NCBI GenBank assembly: GCA_913061415.1
Contig: CAJXUD010000004.1
Location: 124,001-188,000, forward strand
Length of the DNA stretch: 64,000 nucleotides
DNA from: an uncultured Oleispira sp.
GTDB lineage: Bacteria; Pseudomonadota; Gammaproteobacteria; Pseudomonadales; Oceanobacteraceae
Direction: 5' to 3'
A program made the position numbers and the translations under genes. This document shows, piece after piece, positions 52,447-61,791 of the stretch. Under the pieces are notes generated by a model. That model was not told the DNA's origin and did no database searches. It was given only the letters and a program-made list of their open reading frames with translations. How positions within the stretch are numbered: the first letter of the stretch is position 1; the number at the start of each line of letters is the position of its first letter.

Positions 52447-53613
52447 TTAGAAAGCTTGACGCATACTCACTAGTGTCGCAAGTACTTCACCGTCATCACC
52501 ATAATCAGCATGATCAAATTCAAAACGTACAGAACGGCTATCCGTTACCTGATACCAAACCTGGCCATAAAAGTTCGACTTCAATTGACGAGCTGAAGAA
52601 TCTTCATCTTCACCCACACCAACACCCAAATGAATATTGGTTTTTTCATCAAACTGATACTGAGTCGAAACTGACGTGGTATACGTGTAGTTATTCTCTT
52701 TTGTATCACGATCGGCACCGCGGTAAGCAAAACCAAACTCTAGATCTTTAGTTGCTTGCATCTTAGCGCCTACGCCGTAGATAGCGGGTTCTGAAATCAA
52801 GTCTTTTGCTGCCGCAATTTGAGCAGCATCAGCAGTCAATTTAGCCGCATCTAGATTGGCTGCTGCTTCATCACTTGCTGATACTAAGTTTTTAACATAA
52901 ACAGCATTCAACGTTAGGCTGCCAAAAGTTGCTGCACCCGCAACAGAAACACCGGTAATACCTGCATCATTAGTCAAGTCTTCTTGTACACCGACATTAC
53001 GATCATCATCACCAACGTGAAGTGCAATAGTACCCGTATAAGGAGATGCTGTTCCCCAACCGCCATCGCCATAGGTATAGCTAATTACACTGTTATTACG
53101 GAAACCATAAGCCATAGAGCCCTTTAGTTCATCAGTAACATAAAAGTAAGCCGCTAAACCCTGAGACTCACCACGAGCAGTATTCCATGCACTGTATTGC
53201 ATAAAAGGAGACCACTGAGTACCCACTTTAAAGTGGTGATCACCCTTCTCTAAACCTAACCACCCCAAACGAGTTCTAAGACCATAGCTGTCGCCAGTAT
53301 TATCTAAAACATCAGCACGGAATTCCATGCGATAAGTACCTTTCCAACCATCTTCAATCTCTTCTTCACCTTTAATACCAATACGTGACTGCACGTTATT
53401 GGTTAATGCAAATTCTTGTGCATCACTATTTCCGTTTGGCGTATCACCACCAGGGAAAACATCAGTACCATTGCTTAATCCTGATTCATTGTAATGTTCC
53501 AAACCAATATCGACAAAACCATAAACATCGGCTGATGGCGCCGCAGAAGCAGCCTGAGAACCCGCAATGCCTGCGATCGCTAGTGCTAAAAGTGATTTCT
53601 TATTCATATTCAT
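52447..53613 (-). CDS. General outer-membrane porin
   Basis: A 388-aa porin with signal peptide (MNMNKKSLLALAIAGIAGSQ, cut near SAAPSA). Early ADVYGFVDIGLEHYNESG, later RIGIKGEEEIEDGWKGTYRM and the C-terminal strand ending MRQAF (Phe) are standard for 16-strand trimeric porins of Gram-negative bacteria. The loop with an Ala/Asp-rich helix (about 245-275) may be a surface or constriction loop. It allows passive uptake of small solutes. It is monocistronic with a 386-base upstream region. Confidence 0.93.
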   Translation of the reverse strand: MNMNKKSLLALAIAGIAGSQAASAAPSADVYGFVDIGLEHYNESGLSNGTDVFPGGDTPNGNSDAQEFALTNNVQSRIGIKGEEEIEDGWKGTYRMEFRADVLDNTGDSYGLRTRLGWLGLEKGDHHFKVGTQWSPFMQYSAWNTARGESQGLAAYFYVTDELKGSMAYGFRNNSVISYTYGDGGWGTASPYTGTIALHVGDDDRNVGVQEDLTNDAGITGVSVAGAATFGSLTLNAVYVKNLVSASDEAAANLDAAKLTADAAQIAAAKDLISEPAIYGVGAKMQATKDLEFGFAYRGADRDTKENNYTYTTSVSTQYQFDEKTNIHLGVGVGEDEDSSARQLKSNFYGQVWYQVTDSRSVRFEFDHADYGDDGEVLATLVSMRQAF

Positions 53614-53999
53614 ACAACCTTAATTCTGAATTTTTTATTTGAGCTCTCAATGAGTATAGACACTCGAACACAAAAGCTGATTATTTTTTAAACAACACAG
53701 CATTAACAGGAAAACACTACATCAAAGTTGACCGCTTAGACAAGCAAGGATGTAAAATCAGGCATTTTTTTGGTAACAACATGTTACTGACAGAAGAATG
53801 ATGGCACGATTTAAACGATAAAATTGAACCGCGATACTGTAGGTATTCAGAAGAATTCGAATTTGTGCGGCTAGCATGGGCCTAACATGGGCCTATAATG
53901 GGATTGGTGTAAGGTCGGTGCGGGGTTAATCAACAGAGCATTAGAGAAATAACTATTTTATTAAAAGCTTGGCATTAACCAAGCTTTCAAACTAGGTGT
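53614..53999. other. Porin upstream region and intergenic spacer
   Basis: 386 bases. It contains the porin promoter on the minus strand (not pinned down), an inverted GTAAC-AACAT-GTTAC motif near 53772-53786, a duplicated CATGGGCCTA at 53876 and 53887, and a terminator-like hairpin at 53964-53987. No ORF is convincing. Confidence 0.6.
53964..53987 (-). terminator. Probable terminator of the outer-membrane protein gene
   Basis: Stem AAAGCTTGG/CCAAGCTTT with a 6-base loop; the minus strand continues TTAATAAAA. It is 12 bases after the stop of the minus-strand gene at 54000. Confidence 0.6.
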
Positions 54000-54614
54000 T
54001 TAAAACTTAACCGCAGCGCCAAAATTTAAAGAGCCCACCGTATGACTACGGCTCGTTGTTTTGGTAAACAGTGCATTTGACTCTTCTATATCTTGCCAGC
54101 TAATACTCTTAATACGGTAAGAAACATCTACTTCAAAATGTTTATGCAGATCAATTTTGATACCGCCTAATAGTTGAAGAGATAAACCACTAAGGTCTTT
54201 ATTCTTTTCAGTTACTTGAGCCGTATTTTCAAACGTATAAAGCCCGAAGCCTAAACCCCAATATGGCTGAACCGTATCGAGTCCATAAACAAATTGCCAA
54301 TCAAAATCAGTACCCGAAAATTCATCCTTAATACCGCCTTTTAGTTCAGCATCAATACTCACAAGTGATATCTGAAAGCGATTATTACTGGGAAAGCGAT
54401 AACCTAAAGTAATTGCCGCAGAATTAGCATCAACATCATCCTCGGTAACATATTTCGTATCACTATTGCTTAATTCTATTTCAGAATCAGCCGTCCCCGT
54501 TATGCTGGTAGACAAATCTAAACCAAGAAATATGCCTGGTTCAACGATATTTTCAGCATGTGCGGTGAATGCATTTATAGATAACAGAGTGACGAGATAA
54601 ATAGGCTTAATCAT
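54000..54614 (-). CDS. Small outer-membrane beta-barrel protein
   Basis: About 204 aa from ATG 54614, chosen for the GGAAGAA site and the signal peptide MIKPIYLVTLLSINAFTAHA. The mature protein looks like an 8-strand OmpW/OmpX-style or OmpA-like barrel: GIFLGLDLSTSITG, AAITLGYRFPSNNRFQISL, PYWGLGFGLYTFEN and HKHFEVDVSYRIK, ending in NFGAAVKF (Phe). It lies 95 bases after the ABC exporter gene on the same strand. Function unknown. A longer frame to 54701 would mask the signal peptide. Confidence 0.78.
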   Translation of the reverse strand: MIKPIYLVTLLSINAFTAHAENIVEPGIFLGLDLSTSITGTADSEIELSNSDTKYVTEDDVDANSAAITLGYRFPSNNRFQISLVSIDAELKGGIKDEFSGTDFDWQFVYGLDTVQPYWGLGFGLYTFENTAQVTEKNKDLSGLSLQLLGGIKIDLHKHFEVDVSYRIKSISWQDIEESNALFTKTTSRSHTVGSLNFGAAVKF

Positions 54615-54709
54615 ATTTCTTCCGATGAATGGATCAATAACGTCTGCATAATGCATAGACTTAACGTCCATGCTAATTTTTAAGATCAAGATTCTAATCA
54701 CATCTGACC

Positions 54710-56482
54710 CTAAGTCAATTTATCGTTTTTAGCCCCCTGAAACTGCAGCTCGGCTAATCGACGGTACAGTTCCGAACTCGCCAGCAACTCATCATGGCTG
54801 CCTACATCCACCAGCTGGCCCTGGTCAAAAACAGCAATCCGATCAACGTGCCTCACCGTTGCTAATCTGTGAGCAATAATGAAAGTCGTTCGCCCTTTCA
54901 TTAACGTATCCAAGGCTTGCTGAACATAGTGTTCACTTTGGGCATCTAATGCACTAGTGGCTTCATCTAATAATAGAATTTTAGGATCGCGTAATATCGC
55001 ACGGGCAATCGCTAGCCTTTGCTTTTGGCCACCTGAAAGTTTCACCCCTTGTTCGCCCAAGAAAGATTGATATCCTTCGGGAAGCTGTTCAATAAACTCA
55101 TCGGCATGCGCTGCTTTTGCGGCCGCCATAACGTCGGCTTCGGTCGCATCTGGGCGGCCATACTTTAAGTTATCCCAAACATTGGCACTGAATAAAACAG
55201 GCTGCTGAGGCACTAAAGCAAACTGGCTGCGAAGGTCTTGCAAATCCCACTCGGTCAGTGTTTTTCCAGCAATCCGAATATCGCCATTTTGTGGATCGCG
55301 AAAACGCAGCAGTAAATCAAACAAGGTTGATTTACCCGCACCAGACGGCCCGACTAAAGCGATACTTTCTCCAGCGTTTACCGCAAGATTTAATTTATCA
55401 AGTGCATTCCTATTAGGCCTAGAAGGGTAGGCATAACTCATATTGTTGAATTCGATTAAAGCTGGTGAACTCGTTTGATCTGAAGATTGACTAAGTGACT
55501 GTCTATTAGATAACTCTATTGCAGGGGATTTAATATCCGCTTCTGTCGCCAACAATTCACGAATTCGCTCAGCGGCGCCTGCTGCACGTTGAACTTCTCC
55601 ATAGACTTCAGTCACCGCAGCTAACGAACCCGCTACCATGATGGCGTAGAAAACAAAGGCGGCTAAATCTCCGGCAGATAGCTCTCCCGCGATTACATCA
55701 CTGCCACCGACAAATAGCATGCCCGCAACAGACCCCATGACCATCATCATCACCAGTGCGATTAAAATAGCCCGCTGACGAATGCGCTTTAACGCAACAT
55801 CAAACGCCCCTTCAGCAGCTTGGCCAAATTGTTCATTAACCATGTCTTCGCGCGTAAATGCTTGAACGACTTTTATATGCTGCAGGCTTTCACCCGCCCA
55901 AGCCCCTACTGTTGCAATTTTATCTTGGCTATCCCGTGATAATTTTTTCACTTTACGACCAAAATAAATCAGCGGAAAAACAATAAAAGGAACGACTAAT
56001 AAGACAATTAAGGTCAGCTTGATATTGCTAATAAACATCAAGGTCAAACCACCGATAAAGGTTAAAGCATTACGCAGAGCAAAAGAAAACGACGAGCCAA
56101 TAACGGTTTGTAATAACGTGGTATCCGTCGTCACGCGGCTTTGAATTTCTCCTGCTAAGTTGTCTTCAAAAAAGCTCGGTGGCAGGCTCACTAGATGGCG
56201 GTATAATTTTTTACGCACATCGGCGACCACCCGTTCGCCTAACCAAGACACCATATAAAAACGGAAATAAGCACCAATCGACATGGCCACAATAATAAAC
56301 CCAACTATGCCTAAAGCACTCGCTAGACCTGCTGTTGATTGACTCGAGAATCCTTCATCAATCATTAATTTAACGCCTTGTCCTAGTGACAGCGTTAACA
56401 TCGCTGTCGAGACCAATGCAATAATCGCCACGGCTAACCGCATTCGATAAGGGCGAACAAACTGCCATAGCCAAAATAACAT
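54710..56482 (-). CDS. MsbA-related ABC exporter
   Basis: A 590-aa half-transporter: six membrane helices (about 1-310) fused to an ATPase domain. Walker A is GPSGAGKST, the Q-loop region is LVPQQPVLF, the signature is LSGGQKQR, Walker B is ILLLDEATSALD and the H-loop is IIAHRLATV. It belongs to the MsbA-like lipid/drug exporters often found as a second copy in pseudomonad relatives. It would work as a homodimer. The cargo is unknown, and it need not be lipid A, as the standard msbA is usually next to lpxK, which is absent here. Confidence 0.92.
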   Translation of the reverse strand: MLFWLWQFVRPYRMRLAVAIIALVSTAMLTLSLGQGVKLMIDEGFSSQSTAGLASALGIVGFIIVAMSIGAYFRFYMVSWLGERVVADVRKKLYRHLVSLPPSFFEDNLAGEIQSRVTTDTTLLQTVIGSSFSFALRNALTFIGGLTLMFISNIKLTLIVLLVVPFIVFPLIYFGRKVKKLSRDSQDKIATVGAWAGESLQHIKVVQAFTREDMVNEQFGQAAEGAFDVALKRIRQRAILIALVMMMVMGSVAGMLFVGGSDVIAGELSAGDLAAFVFYAIMVAGSLAAVTEVYGEVQRAAGAAERIRELLATEADIKSPAIELSNRQSLSQSSDQTSSPALIEFNNMSYAYPSRPNRNALDKLNLAVNAGESIALVGPSGAGKSTLFDLLLRFRDPQNGDIRIAGKTLTEWDLQDLRSQFALVPQQPVLFSANVWDNLKYGRPDATEADVMAAAKAAHADEFIEQLPEGYQSFLGEQGVKLSGGQKQRLAIARAILRDPKILLLDEATSALDAQSEHYVQQALDTLMKGRTTFIIAHRLATVRHVDRIAVFDQGQLVDVGSHDELLASSELYRRLAELQFQGAKNDKLT

Positions 56483-56669
56483 GATAAAACCTCTTTAATG
56501 ACTTCTATCTAACAAGTCTTATTTAACAACTCTTTAGAGATGGAGTGTTGCACTGAGCTTTTCAATGTTTCAATCAAAGTTCAGCTAAAACAGCGTATAA
56601 TGAACGCTCGAGTAAAACACTCTATACGCACACTTGTCTTCTATTTAAATGAACTGTTCTAGGAATACG

Positions 56670-57902
56670 ATGCTCGCTCCTTCTATACGCTCTCTGGCAA
56701 TTTTGCTGGCGATGTTAACCGCTGTGGCTCCCTTTGCAGTCGATATGTATCTGCCCGCTATGCAAGCAATGGCCAGTGATTTATCAACACCGATTCATTA
56801 TGTAGAAATCAGTATCAGTACCTTCTTACTCGGCTTTGCCCTCGGCCAACTAATCGGTGGTCCAGCCTCCGACCGCTTTGGACGCAAGCCGACGATTGCG
56901 CTGGGCCTTATTCTCTTTTCGATCACCAGTTTATTACTGACACAAACGCAGTCGATTAACGAATTGTTATTACTACGCGCGCTGCAAGCGATTGGAGGTG
57001 GTATGGCGACCGTAAACTCCTCAGCTATGATTCGCGATTTATTTTCTGGCAATGAAATGGCTAAAGTCCTTTCGATGGTCGCCATGGTTATGATGTCGGC
57101 CCCGTTAATTGCCCCCATGCTAGGCGCCTTAATCGTTAAGTTTTATGACTGGCAGACTATCTTCTTTTGCCTATCCATATACTCCATTCTGGTCATGCTG
57201 TTATTACTCTGGCGTTTGCCAGAAACGAACCCTCGCGCTAAACGTGATGAAAAAAAACGTGCACAAGGAAATACCAAGCTTTGGCAATCTTACAAACGTG
57301 TTTTAACCCATCGCCAAGCCATGGGTTACATCATGGCGATTAGCTTTGCTTTTTGTGGCATGTTTGTATTTATTACTTCGTCAGCGTTTACCTATTTAGA
57401 ATATTTTTCGGTCACCGTGCAGCAGTTTCCATTCTTATTCGGCGCCAACGTTGTAGTCATGATGTTGATGAATCGAATCAATGTCTGGGCACTGAACCAT
57501 TACTCATCAACCAGCATTCTAACGGTAGGGTTACTGATACAGCTTGCCTGTGGCACGGCACTGATTATCGCCAGTTATAACCAACCCAACCTCTATTTAA
57601 TTGTCGCGTTAAATATGCTGTTTGTTGGCTCGTTGGGCTTAATTGCGGCGAATGCGACGGCTGGCACGCTCAACTTTTTTCCAGATATCAGCGGCACTGC
57701 GACCGCAGTAATTGGCGTTACGGAGTTTACTCTAGGGGCAATCGTTGGAATTTTCTGGTCTTACTTGCACGATCTACAATTTGTTGCGACGCAGCAACAT
57801 ACCTTGAGCCCAATGGCTTGGGTCATGGCTGGCTGTGCTTTGATAGGATTGATCAGTTTAAAGGTATTGTCGGCTCCAAAAACGGCGACTAAGCCGCTTT
57901 AA
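56670..57902 (+). CDS. Bcr/CflA-family MFS multidrug transporter
   Basis: A 410-aa major facilitator with 12 helices. The start ATG 56670 follows AGGA at 5-base spacing; the frame extends to 56649. Early AVAPFAVDMYLPAMQAMASD and the loop 2-3 motif GPASDRFGRKPT are the marks of the DHA1 drug:H+ antiporters (Bcr/CflA). It likely exports drugs or metabolites in exchange for protons. It is divergent from the ABC exporter. Its last 14 bases overlap a small minus-strand ORF. Confidence 0.92.
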   Translation: MLAPSIRSLAILLAMLTAVAPFAVDMYLPAMQAMASDLSTPIHYVEISISTFLLGFALGQLIGGPASDRFGRKPTIALGLILFSITSLLLTQTQSINELLLLRALQAIGGGMATVNSSAMIRDLFSGNEMAKVLSMVAMVMMSAPLIAPMLGALIVKFYDWQTIFFCLSIYSILVMLLLLWRLPETNPRAKRDEKKRAQGNTKLWQSYKRVLTHRQAMGYIMAISFAFCGMFVFITSSAFTYLEYFSVTVQQFPFLFGANVVVMMLMNRINVWALNHYSSTSILTVGLLIQLACGTALIIASYNQPNLYLIVALNMLFVGSLGLIAANATAGTLNFFPDISGTATAVIGVTEFTLGAIVGIFWSYLHDLQFVATQQHTLSPMAWVMAGCALIGLISLKVLSAPKTATKPL

Positions 57903-58047
57903 TATAAACCTTGGATGATGAGCTCGCCTGAGAACCACTTTGTTCAGCAAGCTGTTCACGTTGCTTCTTTACTTGAGCTTTCTGAGCTAATACTAGGCTT
58001 AAAAATGTATCGCTAATCGCGCTTTGCAAATCGTGAGCAGTCATCAT
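57889..58047 (-). CDS. Unrecognised 52-aa small protein
   Basis: A 52-residue ORF too short for most gene finders. It opens MMTAHDLQSAISDTFLSLVL, continues AQKAQVKKQREQLAEQS and ends in a Ser-rich tail and VYIKAA. ATG 58047 (or 58044) has AGGA 6-8 bases upstream, so initiation looks good. The first 35 residues could form one amphipathic helix with a charged middle, with no signal peptide. It overlaps the 3' end of the transporter gene by 14 bases on the opposite strand. No family is known to me. Its position opposite and upstream of a LysR gene suggests a divergent unit. Confidence 0.55.
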   Translation of the reverse strand: MMTAHDLQSAISDTFLSLVLAQKAQVKKQREQLAEQSGSQASSSSKVYIKAA

Positions 58048-58251
58048 CTATCCTTTAGAACGTATGTAGGTGAGCATCATGTAACGTGTGCTTTGAGGTG
58101 ACTCATCTAAATTTGCGCCCCTCAGTTTAAGCTTGTAGTATACATCGAATAATCAGATTAGGTAGTAGCACTATCCGATCTTTATAATCGTAATTTTAGA
58201 TGTATATTTTCTAAGCGATCGCTCACCTGCTACTCACGCTAGGCCCTAAAT

Positions 58252-59205
58252 ATGACACAACCCTCTTTAAGCCAAGCCAATAAACAACCCTCTCCTAAAA
58301 CTTCTGGCCCATCAGTCTCGCTTGAGCAATGGTCGATGTTCATTACGGTTGTCGAAGAAGGTAGCTTTCAAGCGGCGGCCGATAAGTTATTAAAAAGCCA
58401 AAGCAGCATCAGTTATGCCATTCAAAAAATGCAGCAAGGCTTAGGGGTTAAGGTTTTTGAACACAAAGGGCGAAAGGCTGTTCTAACCGATGCTGGCCAG
58501 CTTATGCTACAGCGAGCCAAAGACCTCATCCACGCCGCCAGCGCAGCGGAAAAAGCCGCCGCCGATTTTGCTGTCGGCTGGGAACCACAAATAGGCTTGG
58601 TTCTTAACGACATGTTCCCTAAGCCTATTCTATATTCCGCGCTTGCTGAGTTTGGTCAACAATGCCCGCAAACACGCTTAGAAGTCTATATCGAAGTTCT
58701 GTCTGGAATTGACGATAAACTGCGCAATGGCGAAGCTCAAGTGGGTATCAACAACATGATACCCAGCGGCATGGTTGGTGAGCCTATTATTGAAATGGAG
58801 TTTGTCCGTGTCGCTCACCCTAACCACCCATTACATCATCTTGGCCGTGCTATTCATCACAGTGATATGAAACTTCATCGCCAAATCGTAATCCGAGACT
58901 CAGGTAATTATCGCCGTGAAAATCGTGGTTTCTTAGGCTCTGACCAGCGCTGGACAGTACCTAATATGTTTGAATCGCTAGCACTACTCAAGCAGGGTTT
59001 CGGCTCTGGCGTACTGGCGCGAAGCATCGCTCAACCCGCAATTGATACCGGTGATTTGAAAGAGTTAGACATTGATGGCGGCGGCTCAATGAGCTCAAAC
59101 CTGCATCTTATTTTTGCGGATAAGGCCAATACAGGGCCAGCCGCTCAGCTACTGGCTAAATTGTTGAAAGAAGCAGCAAAAAATGACAAGTCTGGTAGAA
59201 TGTAG
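58252..59205 (+). CDS. LysR-family transcriptional regulator
   Basis: A 317-aa LysR regulator. The DNA-binding domain lies after a non-conserved 24-residue N-terminal tail: LEQWSMFITVVEEGSFQAAA then KSQSSISYAIQKMQQGLGVK. The effector domain spans about 115-310 and includes FVRVAHPNHPLHHL and KQGFGSGVLARSIA. Targets are unknown; its nearest divergent neighbour is the 52-aa ORF at 57889-58047. It is followed by a helicase gene 71 bases away. Confidence 0.9.
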   Translation: MTQPSLSQANKQPSPKTSGPSVSLEQWSMFITVVEEGSFQAAADKLLKSQSSISYAIQKMQQGLGVKVFEHKGRKAVLTDAGQLMLQRAKDLIHAASAAEKAAADFAVGWEPQIGLVLNDMFPKPILYSALAEFGQQCPQTRLEVYIEVLSGIDDKLRNGEAQVGINNMIPSGMVGEPIIEMEFVRVAHPNHPLHHLGRAIHHSDMKLHRQIVIRDSGNYRRENRGFLGSDQRWTVPNMFESLALLKQGFGSGVLARSIAQPAIDTGDLKELDIDGGGSMSSNLHLIFADKANTGPAAQLLAKLLKEAAKNDKSGRM

Positions 59206-59276
59206 CTAGACTTTATTATTACCCTGTTTCTTATTCTACCTAGAATATATAGAGAACAACCCACTGAGGCTTTACC

Positions 59277-60686
59277 TTGTCTGCTGAAATAACTTCCTTC
59301 TCTGATTTTTTCATTCACGATCGTATCGAAAAAGCCCTTGATAATCTTAGGCTTAGGGTTCCGACTGACGTACAGAAAGCTTCGATCCCTCACGCTTTAG
59401 ATGGCAAAGACCTTCAGGTTTGCGCAGAAACGGGCAGTGGTAAAACATTGGCCTACATACTGCCAATGATGCAAAAATTCTTAGAATCTAAGTCTGTAAT
59501 CCAAGGGACTCGTGGTCTGATTTTATGCCCGACGCGTGAATTAGCCCGTCAAGTATTCAAGGCGACTAAGCAGTTCACTGACGTAACTGGCATGAACGTT
59601 GGCCTATTGACCGGTGGTGATGACTTTAAATTTCAAGCGGCGATGTTGCGTAAGAATCCAGAAATCGTCGTTTCGACCCCTGGTCGTTTAGTTGACCATA
59701 TTAAGCGTCGCTCAACCGACTTAGTAGGCCTAGAAATTCTTGTTTTAGATGAAGCCGACCGTATGTTAGACATGGGCTTCGCCGAAGACATGGAAATCAT
59801 CTCGGGCGAGTGTAACGAAGGCCTGCGCCAAACGTTATTATTCTCTGCAACATTGCACCATAAAGGCATCGCCCGTGTTGCTGCTAAAGTTCTTGATAAC
59901 CCAATGGAAATTACCACCGCCACGGTTCGAGACAAGCACGACAATATCAGCCAGCAAATCATACTGGCCGATGACGGCGCTCATAAAGATCGCTTATTAA
60001 GCTGGTTGCTATCAAACGATGAGTATGAAAAAGCCATCATCTTCACTAATACCCGTATTGAATCCGAGCGTCTAAACGTATTCTTACGCCAGCACAGCTG
60101 TCGTTGTGCCGTATTACATGGTGAGTTGAGCCAAGATCAGCGTAACGCCACCATGCAGTTATACCGCGAAGGTAAGATTAACGTATTGGTTGCGACCGAC
60201 GTAGCCTCTCGTGGTTTGGATGTAAAAGGCATCGATCTTGTTGTTAACTATGACATGGCCCGCAAAGGCGATGATTATGTTCACCGTATTGGCCGTACTG
60301 GCCGTGCTGGGGAAACCGGTACTGCGATCTCTTTGATCAACCATACTGAGTGGAATCTAAAAGCAGCGATCGAACGTTACATCAAGCAAGAGTTTGAACC
60401 TCGTGCCATTAAAGAATTAAAAGGGGCTTACAGTGGTCCTAAACGCCTAAAAGCGTCAGGAAAAGCAGCGGGCTCCAAGAAGAAGAAAGCGGGTCCAGGT
60501 CGTGATAAGCGCCCAGGAAAAGGCGGAATTAAAGGCGCTCCAGCCGTTAAGAAAGTCAGCGCGAAGAAAGCAAATGGTCCACGCCCTAGCCGTCCTAAGC
60601 CAAGTAACTTAATGGATAGCCAAGGTTTCGCACCGATTAAGAAAAAGAAAAATCCACCAGCACCTAAGTCATCTCAAGACGACTAA
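59277..60686 (+). CDS. DEAD-box RNA helicase, SrmB-like
   Basis: A 469-aa ATP-dependent RNA helicase. Motifs: Q region VPTDVQKASIP, AETGSGKT (I), PTRELARQV (Ia), TPGRLVDHI (Ib), DEADRMLDMGF (II), SAT (III), ATDVASRGLD (V) and HRIGRTGRAG (VI). The C-terminal 90 residues are basic and low complexity (KAAGSKKKKAGPGRDKRPGK), an RNA-binding tail. It lacks the DbpA domain. Likely role is ribosome assembly or cold RNA remodelling. It starts at TTG with GAGG upstream, as does dbpA. Confidence 0.92.
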   Translation: MSAEITSFSDFFIHDRIEKALDNLRLRVPTDVQKASIPHALDGKDLQVCAETGSGKTLAYILPMMQKFLESKSVIQGTRGLILCPTRELARQVFKATKQFTDVTGMNVGLLTGGDDFKFQAAMLRKNPEIVVSTPGRLVDHIKRRSTDLVGLEILVLDEADRMLDMGFAEDMEIISGECNEGLRQTLLFSATLHHKGIARVAAKVLDNPMEITTATVRDKHDNISQQIILADDGAHKDRLLSWLLSNDEYEKAIIFTNTRIESERLNVFLRQHSCRCAVLHGELSQDQRNATMQLYREGKINVLVATDVASRGLDVKGIDLVVNYDMARKGDDYVHRIGRTGRAGETGTAISLINHTEWNLKAAIERYIKQEFEPRAIKELKGAYSGPKRLKASGKAAGSKKKKAGPGRDKRPGKGGIKGAPAVKKVSAKKANGPRPSRPKPSNLMDSQGFAPIKKKKNPPAPKSSQDD

Positions 60687-60700
60687 GCACTATTAGATTG

Positions 60701-60745
60701 AAAGAGTATTGGGCACAAAGGGTTTTCCTTAACCCAATACTCTTT
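60701..60745. terminator. Probable terminator between convergent genes
   Basis: A perfect 13-bp stem (AAAGAGTATTGGG/CCCAATACTCTTT) in the 60-base gap between the helicase gene and the convergent gene at 60749. The arms provide short T-runs on both strands. Confidence 0.65.
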
Positions 60746-60748
60746 AAA

Positions 60749-61366
60749 CTAATGCAAATGCGTCGCTTCCATATCCTCAGCAAACTCCGCCGGTAATACA
60801 CACACTCGATTCAGCATAATCAGGTTATGGCTTGGTATAATGACTTCTTGATGTTCTTCTGGTGCATCGACCGTATCGGGTGAAATGATGTCATCGAGCA
60901 ATACAACCGTTGCATCAATCGAATCCAAAGCAACAATCACCGCACTGTAAAACCCATAAATCGTATTAATTGAAATAAAATCGCCAATATCTAACTCTTT
61001 GCGATACGTCGGAAAGTCTTCTCCTTCCAGTTCATCCCCAGGCCAAGGTGTATGAAAGCGTGCAGTGGCAACCAAATTAATCAGCCCCTGAATCATACTG
61101 TCTTCAATATCCAGTTCGATATGATCATCACCCACATCCATCACATTGCGTAATAAGCTCATAAATAGTTCACCATCGGCTTCTGACCAACGAAGATCTA
61201 TTGGGCTTTGGTGTTGAGTAGAAGGCTTAAAAGAAACATCAATTGCGTATTCAATAGCAACCTTCTCTTCTTCAGGGCCACGGGGCATAAGCACACTGAC
61301 TATATCTAAGTCAGAGTTCTGTTCGTTGGCTAAACGCCAAAACAAGGGTTGTAATACGGCACTCAT
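60749..61366 (-). CDS. Unknown acidic cytoplasmic protein
   Basis: About 205 aa from ATG 61366, 8 bases after AGGAG; GTG 61375 is the alternative. It is acidic throughout, without signal peptide or membrane segment. Landmarks are MSAVLQPLFWRLANEQNSDL, WSEADGELFMSLLRNVMDVG, FHTPWPGDELEGEDFP and a C-terminal segment with DATVVLLDDIIS. I do not recognise a family. It is monocistronic between the helicase and the lipoprotein genes, with a terminator shared at its 3' end. Confidence 0.75.
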   Translation of the reverse strand: MSAVLQPLFWRLANEQNSDLDIVSVLMPRGPEEEKVAIEYAIDVSFKPSTQHQSPIDLRWSEADGELFMSLLRNVMDVGDDHIELDIEDSMIQGLINLVATARFHTPWPGDELEGEDFPTYRKELDIGDFISINTIYGFYSAVIVALDSIDATVVLLDDIISPDTVDAPEEHQEVIIPSHNLIMLNRVCVLPAEFAEDMEATHLH

Positions 61367-61791
61367 GTCGTTCACTCCTCTGTGGCTTACTCACATTCTA
61401 TTCTTCACTATCTAATCTTCACTTTTTAATAGTTTCACTAGATTTTTATGCCGTGCGATAACTTATTATTAGCAGGGCTAAAAATTCTTCGCAAGATAAT
61501 TAGCGTTATTTAGAGTAGCTCTTTATTAATTATCGTTCTATTTGGCAAAGACTTTAGATAAATACATCATTTTATTAAGAGTAATCCCGTGCTTTGTTTA
61601 ATAACACTGCTTTCCTACCACCCAGTAACAGCGTCTAATGTCAGTATAGTTCAACTCCGAACCGCTGTAGTACAAGCCCCAAATACGCTCATAACAGGCA
61701 CAGAGCAGCCAAAAAGTTCACTTAAGGGCTAAAAGTGATACCATTAGCCGAAATAAAACAACTAAAACAACTACTTGGGAAATGACTGTAT
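61367..61791. other. Divergent intergenic region
   Basis: 425 bases between the unknown acidic protein (minus) and a lipoprotein gene (plus). No convincing ORF or RNA gene is seen. A 16-codon GTG frame ends 6 bases before the lipoprotein start but has no supporting evidence. Confidence 0.55.

Noticed and set aside
52419..52751. 110-aa plus-strand ORF in the porin gene
   Set aside because: His-rich antisense shadow of the porin; starts inside a terminator.
61735..61785. 16-codon leader peptide before the lipoprotein gene
   Set aside because: GTG start with only a weak AGGG site, and no attenuator or repeated codons to suggest regulation.
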